Assembly (NCBI GenBank): GCA_023657465.1
Contig: JAGTJX010000003.1
Span: 71,436-135,435 of the forward strand
Source of the DNA: Lysobacteraceae bacterium
Lineage (GTDB): Bacteria; Bdellovibrionota; UBA1018; JAGTJX01
Direction of reading: 5' to 3'
DNA: 64,000 nt
Shown: positions 46,124 through 55,523 of the stretch, in pieces
How positions within the stretch are numbered: position 1 is the first letter of the stretch
How the letters are laid out: each line of letters starts with the position of its first letter
Notes under the pieces: generated by a model
Seen by the model: only the letters and a program-made list of their open reading frames with translations
Database searches by the model: none
Told to the model about the DNA's origin: nothing
Program-made: the position numbers and the translations under genes

Positions 46124-46651
46124 ATGATCGGTTCCATGGCATTCGGTCAACGCATCCCCACATGGCTCAAGTGGTTTCTAGGTATTGTAGCCTTGTCCGT
46201 TGTTTTACCCGTATTAGGATCCAGTGGTTCACTTTTACTCATCATCCTCTTTGGAGGATTGATACTCTTCCCAGGAAAAGACAAATCCAATCCCAATCTG
46301 TTTAAAGTTTTGCCTTGGTTATGGATTTTGAATTGGCTGGGCTCATGCGTACTTGCTTGGAATCTTTGGGTGAATCATTTCATTTCACAGCCAGAGATTG
46401 ACAGAATTTCAGGATTAGAAATTTTTGCAACTCTTGTGTTCACGCCTTACCTTGTGATTGCTTTCGTTAAAAACCACAGGAAAATACGCGATATTTTAGT
46501 TATTTATGCTGTACTTGCAGTAGGAGCATCACTCATTAATGCAATCTCACAACCCACAATGGAACTCTGGATCGATTGCTTAGGCACCTTGATCGGAGAG
46601 ATCATGGTCATCTCTTATTCTTGGAAAAAGCTCCCTAGATCAAATATTTAA
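46124..46651 (+). CDS. small integral membrane protein
   Basis: 175 residues from ATG 46124 (longer in-frame starts run into the divergent gene's coding sequence). Five probable membrane helices (WLKWFLGIVALSVVLPVLG; LLLIILFGGLILFPG; VLPWLWILNWLGSCVLAW; IFATLVFTPYLVIAFV; ILVIYAVLAVGASLINA), no known family. Convergent with the permease at 46669. Confidence 0.55.
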   Translation: MIGSMAFGQRIPTWLKWFLGIVALSVVLPVLGSSGSLLLIILFGGLILFPGKDKSNPNLFKVLPWLWILNWLGSCVLAWNLWVNHFISQPEIDRISGLEIFATLVFTPYLVIAFVKNHRKIRDILVIYAVLAVGASLINAISQPTMELWIDCLGTLIGEIMVISYSWKKLPRSNI

Positions 46652-46668
46652 AGTATTGATTGAACAAA

Positions 46669-48210
46669 CTATTGACGTCTTAACTTCGAGTTTTTGACTG
46701 AATAAGTGAAGTAAATCACAAAACCAATCGCAAGCCAGACGAATAAACGAATCCAAGTATCAGAAGGCAGTCCACTCATGACCCATAGACACGCCGCAGC
46801 GCCAAGAATCGAAACTGGCCAGTGAAACGGAGTTCGGAATGGGCGTTTCGCGTTTGGATTAGTGATTCTCAGGATTGGCACACCTAAGCAAACAAGAACA
46901 AATGCGAGAAGCGTCCCGATAGAGACTAATTCTCCTACTAAACTCATAGGCATCAGACCTGCACAGAGTGAGGCGAAGATTCCGGTGAGAACTGTAGCTA
47001 TATAAGGAGTCTGAAAAGTCGGATGTACCTTGGAGAACCAAGGGAGTAAGCCGTCTTTGGACATCGCATAGAGAACACGAGTGTTACCCATCATCATGAC
47101 TAAAATCACGCTTGTGAGACCTGCAAGAGCTCCAAACTTCACTAGGAATGAAAGAGTTTTGCCTGCAATCGGTAACCAACCACGAAGAGTGATGATGCGG
47201 TCAACTCCAACAGCGACTGGATCTGGAACGCCTAGTTCCTTGTAAGGAACCACGCCAGTCATGACAAGTGCCATGAGGATATAGAGGACTGTACAGATTA
47301 CGAGAGAAGAGAGAATCCCGATAGGGAGATCCTTCTGTGGGTTTTTTGCTTCTTGAGCTGCTGTAGAGACAGCGTCGAAACCGATGTAAGCGAAGAATAC
47401 TACACCTGCTCCTGTGAGCACGCCAGGCCATCCGAAGCTCATGAACTCAACGCCACCACGAGTGGAGGCGCCATAGGCAGGAACTAATGCAGAAAGACCG
47501 GTAGCTGCTGGGTTTGCAACCCAATTCGATGAATCAATTACTCCCCAACCTAATATAATGAATGAACAGATGATGACCATTTTCGCAATAACGATGAGAT
47601 TATTGACAAATGCGCTCTCTTTCATTCCGCGATAGAGAATCGCAGCCATGATGAGGCAGATGATCGAAGCTGGGAGATTCCAAATTCCTGAGAGCTGAAC
47701 TCCTGAAGGGAGAGTGGCCATTTCCCATGGACCCTTGGTGAGTTGGTATACTAAGTCAGGAAACTGAATTCCTAAAGTCTTAGAGAGAAGCGAGATGAGG
47801 TAGCCTGACCATGAAGTGGCTACAGTCACAGCGCCAAATGCGTACTCGAGCACTAAGTCCCAGCCAATAATCCATGCGATGAACTCGCCCATGGTTGCGT
47901 AGGTGTAAGCGTAAGCAGATCCAGAAACTGGAACCATGGAAGCTAGCTCAGAATAACAGAGACCTGCGAATGCGCAGAGGATACCTCCGATGACGAAACT
48001 ATAAACGATTCCGGGTCCTGCGTAGTTTGCAGCAGCTGCGCCGGTGAGAGAGAAAATCCCAGCTCCAATGATAGCTCCGATTCCTAGTGTCGTGAGGTTA
48101 AACGCTCCTAAGGTTCTTTTTAGTTTTGGTCCCTCATGAGTGTCTGCATTTGTATCTGATGCGTCATTGATTAACCGAGTGAGATCTTTTTTTATAAATA
48201 GACTTGTCAT
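46669..48210 (-). CDS. APC-family cationic amino-acid permease
   Basis: 513 residues from ATG 48210, chosen because it aligns with the N-terminus of the divergent paralog; a GTG at 48231 is in frame. Twelve or so hydrophobic helices. APC signatures: GIGAIIGAGIFSLTGAAAA (helix 1 unwound region), CYSELASMVPVSGSAYAYTY, FFAYIGFDAVSTAAQEAKNPQKDLP. It resembles YfnA/CAT-type transporters; the substrate is not determined. Confidence 0.85.
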   Translation of the reverse strand: MTSLFIKKDLTRLINDASDTNADTHEGPKLKRTLGAFNLTTLGIGAIIGAGIFSLTGAAAANYAGPGIVYSFVIGGILCAFAGLCYSELASMVPVSGSAYAYTYATMGEFIAWIIGWDLVLEYAFGAVTVATSWSGYLISLLSKTLGIQFPDLVYQLTKGPWEMATLPSGVQLSGIWNLPASIICLIMAAILYRGMKESAFVNNLIVIAKMVIICSFIILGWGVIDSSNWVANPAATGLSALVPAYGASTRGGVEFMSFGWPGVLTGAGVVFFAYIGFDAVSTAAQEAKNPQKDLPIGILSSLVICTVLYILMALVMTGVVPYKELGVPDPVAVGVDRIITLRGWLPIAGKTLSFLVKFGALAGLTSVILVMMMGNTRVLYAMSKDGLLPWFSKVHPTFQTPYIATVLTGIFASLCAGLMPMSLVGELVSIGTLLAFVLVCLGVPILRITNPNAKRPFRTPFHWPVSILGAAACLWVMSGLPSDTWIRLFVWLAIGFVIYFTYSVKNSKLRRQ

Positions 48211-48255
48211 AAATCTATTTGTAATCGACACCTTAGTGTCTGTACAGAGGTAATC

Positions 48256-50019
48256 ATGAACTTAGAATCACTTTTTAGAACAAAATCCATCCAACAATTG
48301 ATCACTGAAGCCGAACGAGGTTCGAATGACAGCGTTCATGGCAACATCGGTGACAGATTGAAAAAAACATTGGGTGTTTGGGACCTCACTGCATTCGGAG
48401 TGGCTGCTGTCATAGGAGCTGGGATTTTCTCCACCATCGGAAACGCAGCATTTCAGGGTGGACCTGGAGTGGTTTTCTTATTTCTCTTCACGGCACTTGC
48501 GTGTGCATTCTCTGCATTTTGTTATGCCGAATTCGCAGCAACACTTCCGATCTCAGGTTCTGCTTACAGTTATGCTTATGCATCTCTGGGTGAACTCATC
48601 GCATGGATTATTGGCTGGGATCTACTCATGGAATACGCGATCGGTAATATCGCAGTTGCCATCTCTTGGAGTGATTACTTCACGTCTCTTCTCTCGGGTT
48701 ACGGCATCATCATGCCTAAATATTTAACAATGGATTTTCTTACAGCTTCACGAGCGTATGATGCTGCTCAGCCTTTGCTAGCAAATATTGTTCCGCCTGT
48801 TACACCAACTGCACTTCATCAAGCAGGACTCAGTCTCTCTCAGGTAGATGGATTCGAAGCTTGGACCTATGCTCCTAGGTTTTTAGGTATTCCTTTTATT
48901 TGTGATTTGCCTGCGATGTTTGTCACAGTCCTCGTCACTTGGGTTGTTTACATCGGCATTCAAGAATCGAAACGAGTGTCGAACGCAATGGTTCTTCTTA
49001 AGATTACAGTTCTCTTCATGATCATAGTTTTAGGAGCGTTTTATATTAAACCCGAGAACTGGACGCCGTTTGCTCCAAATGGAGTTTCAGGAATTCTGAA
49101 AGGGGTCTCAGCAGTGTTCTTCGCGTACATCGGATTTGATGCGATCTCCACTACTGCTGAAGAGTGTAAGGATCCTCAGCGCGACTTGCCTCGCGCCATG
49201 ATCTACTCACTCATTATTTGCACGATTCTTTATGTCTTTGTTGCACTCGTGCTTACGGGAGTGGTGAATTATAAAAACTTAGAAGTTGGCGATCCATTGG
49301 CTTATGTATTCGGTCCACAAGGCGCAAACATTTCGTGGATCTCAGGTATAATTGCAATCAGCGCAGTCATCGCACTTTTCACAGTGCTTCTGGTATTTCA
49401 GCTTGGACAACCCAGGATTTGGATGGCGATGAGTAGAGATGGGTTACTTCCTCCCATTTTCGCAGCGATTCACCCGAAGTATAAAACTCCTTGGTTCTCA
49501 ACCATCCTCACTGGGTTTGTAGTAGCTGTGCCAGCACTGTTCATGAACCTCACCGAAGTGACCGATCTCACAAGCATCGGAACACTCTTTGCATTCATGA
49601 TTGTTTGCGGGGGGATTCTTCGTCTCGATCCGCATCGCCCGCGCGAACCTGGAAAGTTCAGAACTCCTTACATCAACGGCAGGATAATTTTCCCAGTTCT
49701 TGTACTGGGAACAATCGCTTTTCAAATTATTTTTAGAAACGAAGCGTTCACTGCTTTCTGCACAGAGTTTACAAGACATCAGTTTCCACTCACTGTCTAT
49801 GCCTTTGGAATCCTTGTTCTGAGTTACTACGCTTTTACAAGACACCTCTCGCTCATTCCTCTTTTAGGACTCACGAGCTGCGGATACCTCATCACTGAAT
49901 TAGGAATCACAAATTGGATTCGATTCGGAATTTGGTTAGTAGTAGGTCTAGCGATCTACTTCCTCTATAGCGAGAAGAACTCAAAGCTTGGGAAGCGCAT
50001 AGAATCCAAAAAATTCTAA
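48256..50019 (+). CDS. APC-family amino-acid permease
   Basis: 587 residues, paralog of the divergent permease with the same motifs: VAAVIGAGIFSTIGNAAFQGG, CYAEFAATLPISGSAYSYAYA, FFAYIGFDAISTTAEECKDPQRDLP. Residues ~155-205 carry an insertion (YDAAQPLLANIVPPV) absent from the paralog. Twelve to fourteen helices. Its ATG is only 24 bases from the paralog's GTG, so regulation is probably shared. Confidence 0.85.
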   Translation: MNLESLFRTKSIQQLITEAERGSNDSVHGNIGDRLKKTLGVWDLTAFGVAAVIGAGIFSTIGNAAFQGGPGVVFLFLFTALACAFSAFCYAEFAATLPISGSAYSYAYASLGELIAWIIGWDLLMEYAIGNIAVAISWSDYFTSLLSGYGIIMPKYLTMDFLTASRAYDAAQPLLANIVPPVTPTALHQAGLSLSQVDGFEAWTYAPRFLGIPFICDLPAMFVTVLVTWVVYIGIQESKRVSNAMVLLKITVLFMIIVLGAFYIKPENWTPFAPNGVSGILKGVSAVFFAYIGFDAISTTAEECKDPQRDLPRAMIYSLIICTILYVFVALVLTGVVNYKNLEVGDPLAYVFGPQGANISWISGIIAISAVIALFTVLLVFQLGQPRIWMAMSRDGLLPPIFAAIHPKYKTPWFSTILTGFVVAVPALFMNLTEVTDLTSIGTLFAFMIVCGGILRLDPHRPREPGKFRTPYINGRIIFPVLVLGTIAFQIIFRNEAFTAFCTEFTRHQFPLTVYAFGILVLSYYAFTRHLSLIPLLGLTSCGYLITELGITNWIRFGIWLVVGLAIYFLYSEKNSKLGKRIESKKF

Positions 50020-50029
50020 GCAAGACACG

Positions 50030-51025
50030 ATGTTCGTAAATACACTTCAATATTTGGTCTGCCCTGATTGCGAGTCAACTGATCTCAAGCTCCATTCTGA
50101 ACAAACCCTAAAGGGTGATGTGAAGAGTGGGCGAGTGATCTGTAGCACCTGCACCGAGAGTTTTCCGATCCATGATGGCGTCCTCATCTGGCTTACGAAT
50201 CCAGATCAATATCTGAGAGCGCACGTGACTGAGCGAGAAGATCACATTGAGCATATCGATGAGAGTTTAGAGTCTGACCGAGTGACTGCTCTCTACTGGT
50301 TAGGTCATTACGTGAGTGCAAAGGAACTTCTCTCTGCAAATCCTAAGCTTAGTGCTACTCTCAAAACCCTCGTAAAGAAGTATTGGGATCAGGGTCCGAT
50401 GCAGACGCTTGCGAAGTTATTCAAACAGAAGAAGCTCAGTGGCTCTATGTTAGAACTCGGATGCGGCTCAGGTGGTCTGGCACATCTGCTTGGCTCAAAT
50501 CTTGATTCATATCTCGGGATTGATTCTGCTTACCAAGGTGTGAAGAGAGCAAGAGATATACTGATAACGAAGAAGAATATTTACAACGCTCCAAGTGATC
50601 TTGTGCAAGGACCGCTTGCGAACAAAATCACAGCAAAATCTAAAACCAAACCTCCCCTTGATTGTGACTTCATCGTTGTAGACATTGAAATAGGTGGTCT
50701 GAAGAAAAATCATTGGGACATGGTCGCAGCGTTCAATGTGATCGACATGTTAGAGGAGCCAAGCCAGCTTTTTAAGTTAAAGCAATTTCTTTTGAAATCA
50801 AGTGGTATCGCAGTGAGTTCGTCGCCCTATATCTGGCACCCTGAGACAGCTAAGCAATTGAAGCCCAAGAAGAACGAATCCTCTCAAGATCGAATGGTGA
50901 GAATGTCACGTGAAGCGGGGTTTGGGAAAATCGCTTTTGAGATCAGAGATATTCCTTGGTTATTCTTTAAGAACATCAATCAGCTCGAAATATATAATGT
51001 GCACTTACTAGGAGTGAGAAACTAA
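50030..51025 (+). CDS. SAM methyltransferase with N-terminal zinc ribbon
   Basis: 331 residues. N-terminal Trm112-like ribbon (LVCPDCEST, ICSTCTESFPIHDGVLIWL), then a class I methyltransferase core with MLELGCGSGGLAHLLGSN (SAM-binding motif I at ~residue 141), YLGIDSAYQGVKRA and an acidic motif IV region (VAAFNVIDMLEEP). The gene is 10 bases after the permease and immediately followed (no gap) by the histidine phosphatase. The methyl acceptor is unknown. Confidence 0.75.
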   Translation: MFVNTLQYLVCPDCESTDLKLHSEQTLKGDVKSGRVICSTCTESFPIHDGVLIWLTNPDQYLRAHVTEREDHIEHIDESLESDRVTALYWLGHYVSAKELLSANPKLSATLKTLVKKYWDQGPMQTLAKLFKQKKLSGSMLELGCGSGGLAHLLGSNLDSYLGIDSAYQGVKRARDILITKKNIYNAPSDLVQGPLANKITAKSKTKPPLDCDFIVVDIEIGGLKKNHWDMVAAFNVIDMLEEPSQLFKLKQFLLKSSGIAVSSSPYIWHPETAKQLKPKKNESSQDRMVRMSREAGFGKIAFEIRDIPWLFFKNINQLEIYNVHLLGVRN

Positions 51026-51505
51026 ATGAGCATTAAAACACTCATCTTAGTTAGACACGCTCACAGAGATACTACGTTACGAGCTCTAGATAATGGACTC
51101 TCTGAAAAAGGTCATTTACAAGCGAAGGAACTTGCTGAGCACTTAATGAAAGAATGCGAAGGTAAGAAACCCCTTCTTCTCACGAGCGCTAAGACCAGGT
51201 GCTTAGAAACTCTAAAGCCCTTAGCTCTTGCCATGGGTATAGAAGTAAAAACAGATGAATTACTAATGGAACAACTACCACATGAGTCAGAGCAGGACAT
51301 GAGTGTAAGGATCGATCAATTCATCACGAGTTGGGAAACTGAAATGCCAGAACTAGTTATTGTATGCTCTCACGGGGATTGGCTTCCAGTAGCAATTGAC
51401 CGCATGACAGGGCAATTCGTAGACATGGGTAAGGGTTCATGTATCGTGATCACTCATGACGGACAAAACGCTAAACTCTCGAAGCCGTTTTGGAGAGCCC
51501 AATGA
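51026..51505 (+). CDS. histidine phosphatase (SixA-like)
   Basis: 159 residues, the size of SixA. Phosphohistidine phosphatase core with LVRHAHRDTTLRALDNGLSEKGHLQA (the RHG motif with catalytic His), TSAKTRCLETLKPLA (second Arg/His) and CSHGDWLPVA (second active-site His). Its stop overlaps the GNAT gene in ATGA. Confidence 0.85.
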   Translation: MSIKTLILVRHAHRDTTLRALDNGLSEKGHLQAKELAEHLMKECEGKKPLLLTSAKTRCLETLKPLALAMGIEVKTDELLMEQLPHESEQDMSVRIDQFITSWETEMPELVIVCSHGDWLPVAIDRMTGQFVDMGKGSCIVITHDGQNAKLSKPFWRAQ

Positions 51506-51942
51506 GCGAGATCAAGATCCGTAGAATGAATCCAGGAGATCTAGAGACAGTCACCATTCTCTGCGGACAGCTAGGTTATCCGACTGAGGAAGAAACTACA
51601 GCAAAACGATTCTTAAAAATAAATACTGACTTTAAACAAACCGTTTTCGTAGCAGAAAATCAGAACGAAGAAGTCGTAGGGTACATTCATGCGAAGGAAA
51701 CAGTGAGTTTCCTCTTCGATCTGAGAGTAGAGATCTGTTCACTTGTTGTAGATGATCAGTGCCGTGGTAAGGGTGTGGGTTCATTACTGATGAAACAAAT
51801 TGATCTGTGGGCGAAGGAGAGGGGACTCAATACCATCCACTTCACCTCTCAAGCGAAACGTACGGATGCTCACAAACTCTATCAGCGCTTAGGATATGAG
51901 ATCACGAAGACGTCTCATTGGTTTAAGAAGGTAATTGATTAG
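51502..51942 (+). CDS. GNAT-family N-acetyltransferase
   Basis: 146 residues from ATG 51502, in an ATGA overlap with the phosphatase stop. GNAT core: VVDDQCRGKGVGSLLMKQID (acetyl-CoA pyrophosphate-binding Q/RxxGxG) followed by HFTSQAKRTDAHKLYQRLGY. The substrate is unknown. Last gene of the methyltransferase-phosphatase operon. Confidence 0.85.
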   Translation: MSEIKIRRMNPGDLETVTILCGQLGYPTEEETTAKRFLKINTDFKQTVFVAENQNEEVVGYIHAKETVSFLFDLRVEICSLVVDDQCRGKGVGSLLMKQIDLWAKERGLNTIHFTSQAKRTDAHKLYQRLGYEITKTSHWFKKVID

Positions 51943-52003
51943 ACTTCACCTGCAATTACTAATCCAATCCTGACAAAAACCAAACAGATGCTTTTGATTC
52001 TAC

Positions 52004-52867
52004 GTGAGAGCATTTCAGCATATGCATCAGTACAATCTCTTAACCGATGAAGAGCTAGAAGTTTCACAGACGCCTGTTTTTCCTTTTTATTCAAAAATAA
52101 ACTTAGACTTTCAAGTAGGTCGATTCACGATCAAGACCGTTTCTCAATCGGCTGAACTCAGTGAAGTCTTGAGACTCAGGTACCAAGTGTTTCAAGTGGA
52201 GACAGTGGGTACGGGCAGAGGTGTGGGACTGGATTACGATCAGTTTGATGTTGCTGCTGATCATATCCTCATACGAGATACCAGATCTCAAGAAGTCGTT
52301 GCTACCTGTAGACTCAATTGCTCAGCATTCACGAACAAGTTCTACTCAGAACAAGAATTTGCCTGCGGTGTCTTGCTAGGCAAGCCTGGAGTTAAACTAG
52401 AAGTGGGTCGTGTTTGCGTTCACAAAAAATATCGAAATGGCGCGACACTGTTCATGCTTTGGAAAGCAATTGCAGAGTACATGAAAAGAACACAGGCGGA
52501 GACACTTTTTGGATGTGGATCCATAATGACTCAGTCACCAGAAGAAACACTTGCTGTTTATAGATACCTTCATGCTGAAGGTAAAATTCGGTACGACTTC
52601 CCAATTTATCCAACCCATAAATACCGATTCTTAGACTTTGAAGAACTTCTTTTAGGAAGCGACATTGATGCGCAACCCATAACTGAGCGAGAGTCAGTAG
52701 CTAGATTAATTCCACCGCTATGCAACTTGTACTTTGATATTGGATGTTATGTGCCTGGTCCTCCTGCAATCGACCGTGATTTTAAGTGTATTGATTTTTT
52801 GACAGTACTAGAATTAAACGAACTAGATTCTAGAATCAAAAAAAGAATTTTCGGGGATAAGCCTTGA
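52004..52867 (+). CDS. olsB: OlsB-like ornithine-lipid N-acyltransferase
   Basis: 287 residues from GTG 52004 (ATG 52022 is an alternative). Belongs to the GNAT branch that includes OlsB and hemolysin-type acyltransferases: LSEVLRLRYQVFQVE, DQFDVAADHILIRD, EVGRVCVHKKYRNGATLFMLWKAIAEY and FGCGSIMTQSPEETLAVYRYL. OlsB N-acylates ornithine with a 3-hydroxyacyl-ACP to give lyso-ornithine lipid. The adjacent acyltransferase supports this assignment. Confidence 0.75.
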   Translation: MRAFQHMHQYNLLTDEELEVSQTPVFPFYSKINLDFQVGRFTIKTVSQSAELSEVLRLRYQVFQVETVGTGRGVGLDYDQFDVAADHILIRDTRSQEVVATCRLNCSAFTNKFYSEQEFACGVLLGKPGVKLEVGRVCVHKKYRNGATLFMLWKAIAEYMKRTQAETLFGCGSIMTQSPEETLAVYRYLHAEGKIRYDFPIYPTHKYRFLDFEELLLGSDIDAQPITERESVARLIPPLCNLYFDIGCYVPGPPAIDRDFKCIDFLTVLELNELDSRIKKRIFGDKP

Positions 52868-53550
52868 ATCTCTCTGTGATCCGATGTTTCTTTTGGACAG
52901 CTTGGTATGGACTTAAGATTGCAAAAAGAGAAAATGATAATCGTAGATTGATCAAACGATACTGGTCAGAGAAGATTCTAAAAAATCTTGGATTTCAACT
53001 GACCGTGAAAGGGAATCCCCCCAAAAGGGGTGCCTGTATCTTAGTTGGCAATCACATTAGTTTTTTGGATATTCCTGTACTGCTGTCTGCATTGCCAACT
53101 TGTACGTTTATTTCGAAAGATGATCTTCTCAAATGGCCTATTATAGGCCCAAGTGCAGCTGCAGCTGGAACATTGTTTATCAGTAGATCTTCAGGAAGTG
53201 ATCGAACTGCTGTCAGAAATCAGATTTCTCAGTATTTTCAAAATACTCCTGATGCTAAGCTAGTAGTATTCCCATCAGGCACGACCAGCTTAGATGAATC
53301 TCATTCTTGGAAAAAAGGGATTTTTGAAATCGCGCAACAACTTGAGATTCCTGTTCAAACGTTTAGTTTAAGTTACATTCCACTTAGAGCTTCTGCATAC
53401 ATTGATGACGATTCGCTGATCGGCCAAATGTACCAGTTGGTCACCATTCCTAATAAGAAAGTGAATTTATCATGGCTTAAGTTGCATCCCAGGCTTGTGG
53501 GAGACCCATTGGTCATAGCTCAAGAGATCAGAGCCTCAATTATTATCTGA
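52864..53550 (+). CDS. olsA: OlsA-like lyso-ornithine-lipid O-acyltransferase (PlsC family)
   Basis: 228 residues from TTG 52864, overlapping the olsB stop by 4 nt. PlsC-family motifs: NHISFLD (the HxxxxD catalytic motif), GTLFISRSSGS (acceptor-binding region) and LVVFPSGTTS in place of the usual FPEGT. Adds the ester-linked acyl chain to complete ornithine lipid. The Glu-to-Ser change in motif III is unusual for the family and may affect substrate choice. Confidence 0.75.
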   Translation: MNLSVIRCFFWTAWYGLKIAKRENDNRRLIKRYWSEKILKNLGFQLTVKGNPPKRGACILVGNHISFLDIPVLLSALPTCTFISKDDLLKWPIIGPSAAAAGTLFISRSSGSDRTAVRNQISQYFQNTPDAKLVVFPSGTTSLDESHSWKKGIFEIAQQLEIPVQTFSLSYIPLRASAYIDDDSLIGQMYQLVTIPNKKVNLSWLKLHPRLVGDPLVIAQEIRASIII

Positions 53551-53558
53551 TTTTTAAA

Positions 53559-53905
53559 CTAAGGGTTTATTGAGCCTCCCCACAGGATCGTTCCATTATT
53601 CTGCATGTAGAGTTCCTGGCCATTTCTATTCACATCTACTCCAAAGATCAATCTGCTTTGAGCACCAGTGTTTGTGAACTGTACCCAAGTTGTAATTCGG
53701 TTAGGTTCATTTGCTGAAACTACTAGATCTCCCCAAGCACATTTCCCTGCTGGAAGATGTGATAGATTGCCTCGAGCAGGAATTTTGCGCGCTCAATAAC
53801 AATTTCAATGCTCGAACCCGTATTGCCGTCTTGTTTTACATTAAAGACCATTTGACCACCGTTACGACAAGCGAATCATTCAAACGAATTAGACCGTTTG
53901 TCTGA
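53559..53905 (-). pseudogene. remnant of a secreted-protein gene
   Basis: Minus-strand tail of a coding region in two frames: first GGQMVFNVKQDGNTGSSIEIV, then after a one-base shift LPAGKCAWGDLVVSANEPN and WVQFTNTGAQSRLIFGVDVNRNGQELYMQ, ending in TAG at 53559. The strand/turn composition resembles a secreted or adhesin-type C-terminal domain. No start or signal is visible, so it is a fragment. Confidence 0.55.
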
Positions 53906-54052
53906 CATTTAATTAAAATCCCACTGGCTTGACTTTGTTTTTCTGTATCCAACCTGTTCCAGTAAGAGGCGCTTTGGTTGGGAATTTACGAGAACTCGAT
54001 CGCATAATTATCCCAAAGCGACGATGAAATTTGAGGGCTCGGTATAAAACTT

Positions 54053-54652
54053 TTAACCGATTAATCCAGCGTATAAAAAATCTGCCATCTTTGATTTTGC
54101 ATCCTTGATCAAGGATGATGGGCGACCTTTCATATGCCATGACTTGATGTATTCTTGGCAACTGCCAAAAAAAGCGGGGATCAAAATGCGCAATTCAAAT
54201 TTTTTCCTAGGGAATTCTTTCGTTAGAATCGTAGTCAATTTTTCGGTAAGTTTGATTGCAAATTGTTGTTTGAGCTGACTGGCCAGAGCGCCGCGTTCAG
54301 ACTGAACTATATCAGCTTGTGTATTGAGAAATGTGCTTTCTGTGGGATGATTTAAGTGCCAATTAAAAAAGTTATCAACACACCGGTGAATAAATTTATG
54401 GGTTACGCTGATAGAGTCTGTGCCTAACAAAATTGAATTCTTTAGATCACCCAAGATCAATACGTAAAGATCATGAGCGATATCGTCGGCGCCTTTTGGA
54501 AAGAAGTGATAAAAACTTCCAGTGCTAAGACCGGTTTCTCTCTTTAACTCAGAAACTGACACTCGATGATTGGGATTGTTCGAAATTAAATGAAGTGCAG
54601 TTGAGAGTATTTTTTCTTTTGTGTCAGCATCAGTTGTTTTTAATAAACCCAT
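54053..54652 (-). CDS. TetR-family regulator
   Basis: 199 residues from ATG 54652. TetR DNA-binding domain at the N-terminus: TKEKILSTALHLISNNPNHRVSVSELKRETGLSTGSFYHFFP (helix-turn-helix around residues 20-50). The ligand domain is divergent. Divergent from a lipoprotein gene, with two palindromes between them (54697-54706 and 54711-54728) as likely operators. Confidence 0.85.
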   Translation of the reverse strand: MGLLKTTDADTKEKILSTALHLISNNPNHRVSVSELKRETGLSTGSFYHFFPKGADDIAHDLYVLILGDLKNSILLGTDSISVTHKFIHRCVDNFFNWHLNHPTESTFLNTQADIVQSERGALASQLKQQFAIKLTEKLTTILTKEFPRKKFELRILIPAFFGSCQEYIKSWHMKGRPSSLIKDAKSKMADFLYAGLIG

Positions 54653-54696
54653 GTTTAAACAATAGTATATCTCTATACGTAAGACAATAAACAAAA

Positions 54697-54728
54697 TGTC
54701 TAGACAATTTGTCTATATTAAGATAGAC
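54697..54728. promoter_or_regulatory. TetR-type operator palindromes
   Basis: Perfect 10-bp palindrome TGTCTAGACA (54697-54706) followed by GTCTAT-n6-ATAGAC (54711-54728). Both share the GTCTA core and lie between the divergent starts. Confidence 0.65.
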
Positions 54729-54748
54729 TTTGATGAAGAGGTTTGATG

Positions 54749-55456
54749 ATGCCGATTTTAAAATGGAATCAGTTGTTTTTTGTGTTTTTCTGTTCGTTAA
54801 TTTTTCTAGGAGGATGCTCGACCATGCCAAAGATCAAAGTTAATTCGCGGACATATGAAAGCAAGATTACAGACGGTGCTTATTTGCTCATTGTGGAGTC
54901 GAAACGGCCTTGGTATGCACCTGATTTTTTGATTAGAAAAGGATTTAAAAATGCAGTTCCTGAGTATCAACATGCTGAAGGCCTGATTAGAAAAAATTTT
55001 TTAATTGGGCAAAATGGTCTATTTGGTGGACTTTACACTTGGCGAGATAGAGCTTCGCTTGATTCTTTTTATGGTGAGGCGAGAATTAACGCTATCGAAG
55101 CAAAACGAGGTATGCGTCCTATCCTCAGTATCTTTAAAGTGCTCTATGCTCACGATTTTCCATTGGGTCTTCCGCCAAGCAATAACGCTGAGAAGGAGTG
55201 GGATGGTGATTATGTGGTTAGTGTAGTGAATAAGGGCTTAGCTGCGAATCAACTCGAAACCGCGAAGGACGCATATGAAAAAGTTAATGCTCAAGGAGGG
55301 CAAATCACCAGTTATTTAGTGCAGGGCGATGACGGGAACATCTATGATATTAGACTCTGGGTCAGTCAAGAAGAGAGGGACTTGAATCTGCAGGGAATGA
55401 GTTCGAAGGATTTTGATGCGCCAGTGCTGATCGAGGGATCTAACGGAGCTCTCTGA
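54749..55456 (+). CDS. lipoprotein with ABM/YdhR-like monooxygenase fold
   Basis: 235 residues from ATG 54749 (ATG 54746 and TTG 54743 are in frame; an AGAGG site is 7 bases upstream of 54749). Lipobox LGGC after the hydrophobic run FFVFFCSLIFLGG. The mature part resembles a dimeric alpha-beta barrel protein of the YdhR type: AYLLIVESKRP, QHAEGLIRKNFLIG and GLYTWRDRASLDSF, a strand-helix-strand order usual for that fold. Probably anchored in the membrane and induced when the divergent TetR protein is released. Confidence 0.65.
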   Translation: MPILKWNQLFFVFFCSLIFLGGCSTMPKIKVNSRTYESKITDGAYLLIVESKRPWYAPDFLIRKGFKNAVPEYQHAEGLIRKNFLIGQNGLFGGLYTWRDRASLDSFYGEARINAIEAKRGMRPILSIFKVLYAHDFPLGLPPSNNAEKEWDGDYVVSVVNKGLAANQLETAKDAYEKVNAQGGQITSYLVQGDDGNIYDIRLWVSQEERDLNLQGMSSKDFDAPVLIEGSNGAL

Positions 55457-55523
55457 AGAAATTTTAGGTCCTATAGATAATCGTTTAAGTGTAAAAATTT
55501 AGATTTAATATGGTTTCCTTAAA

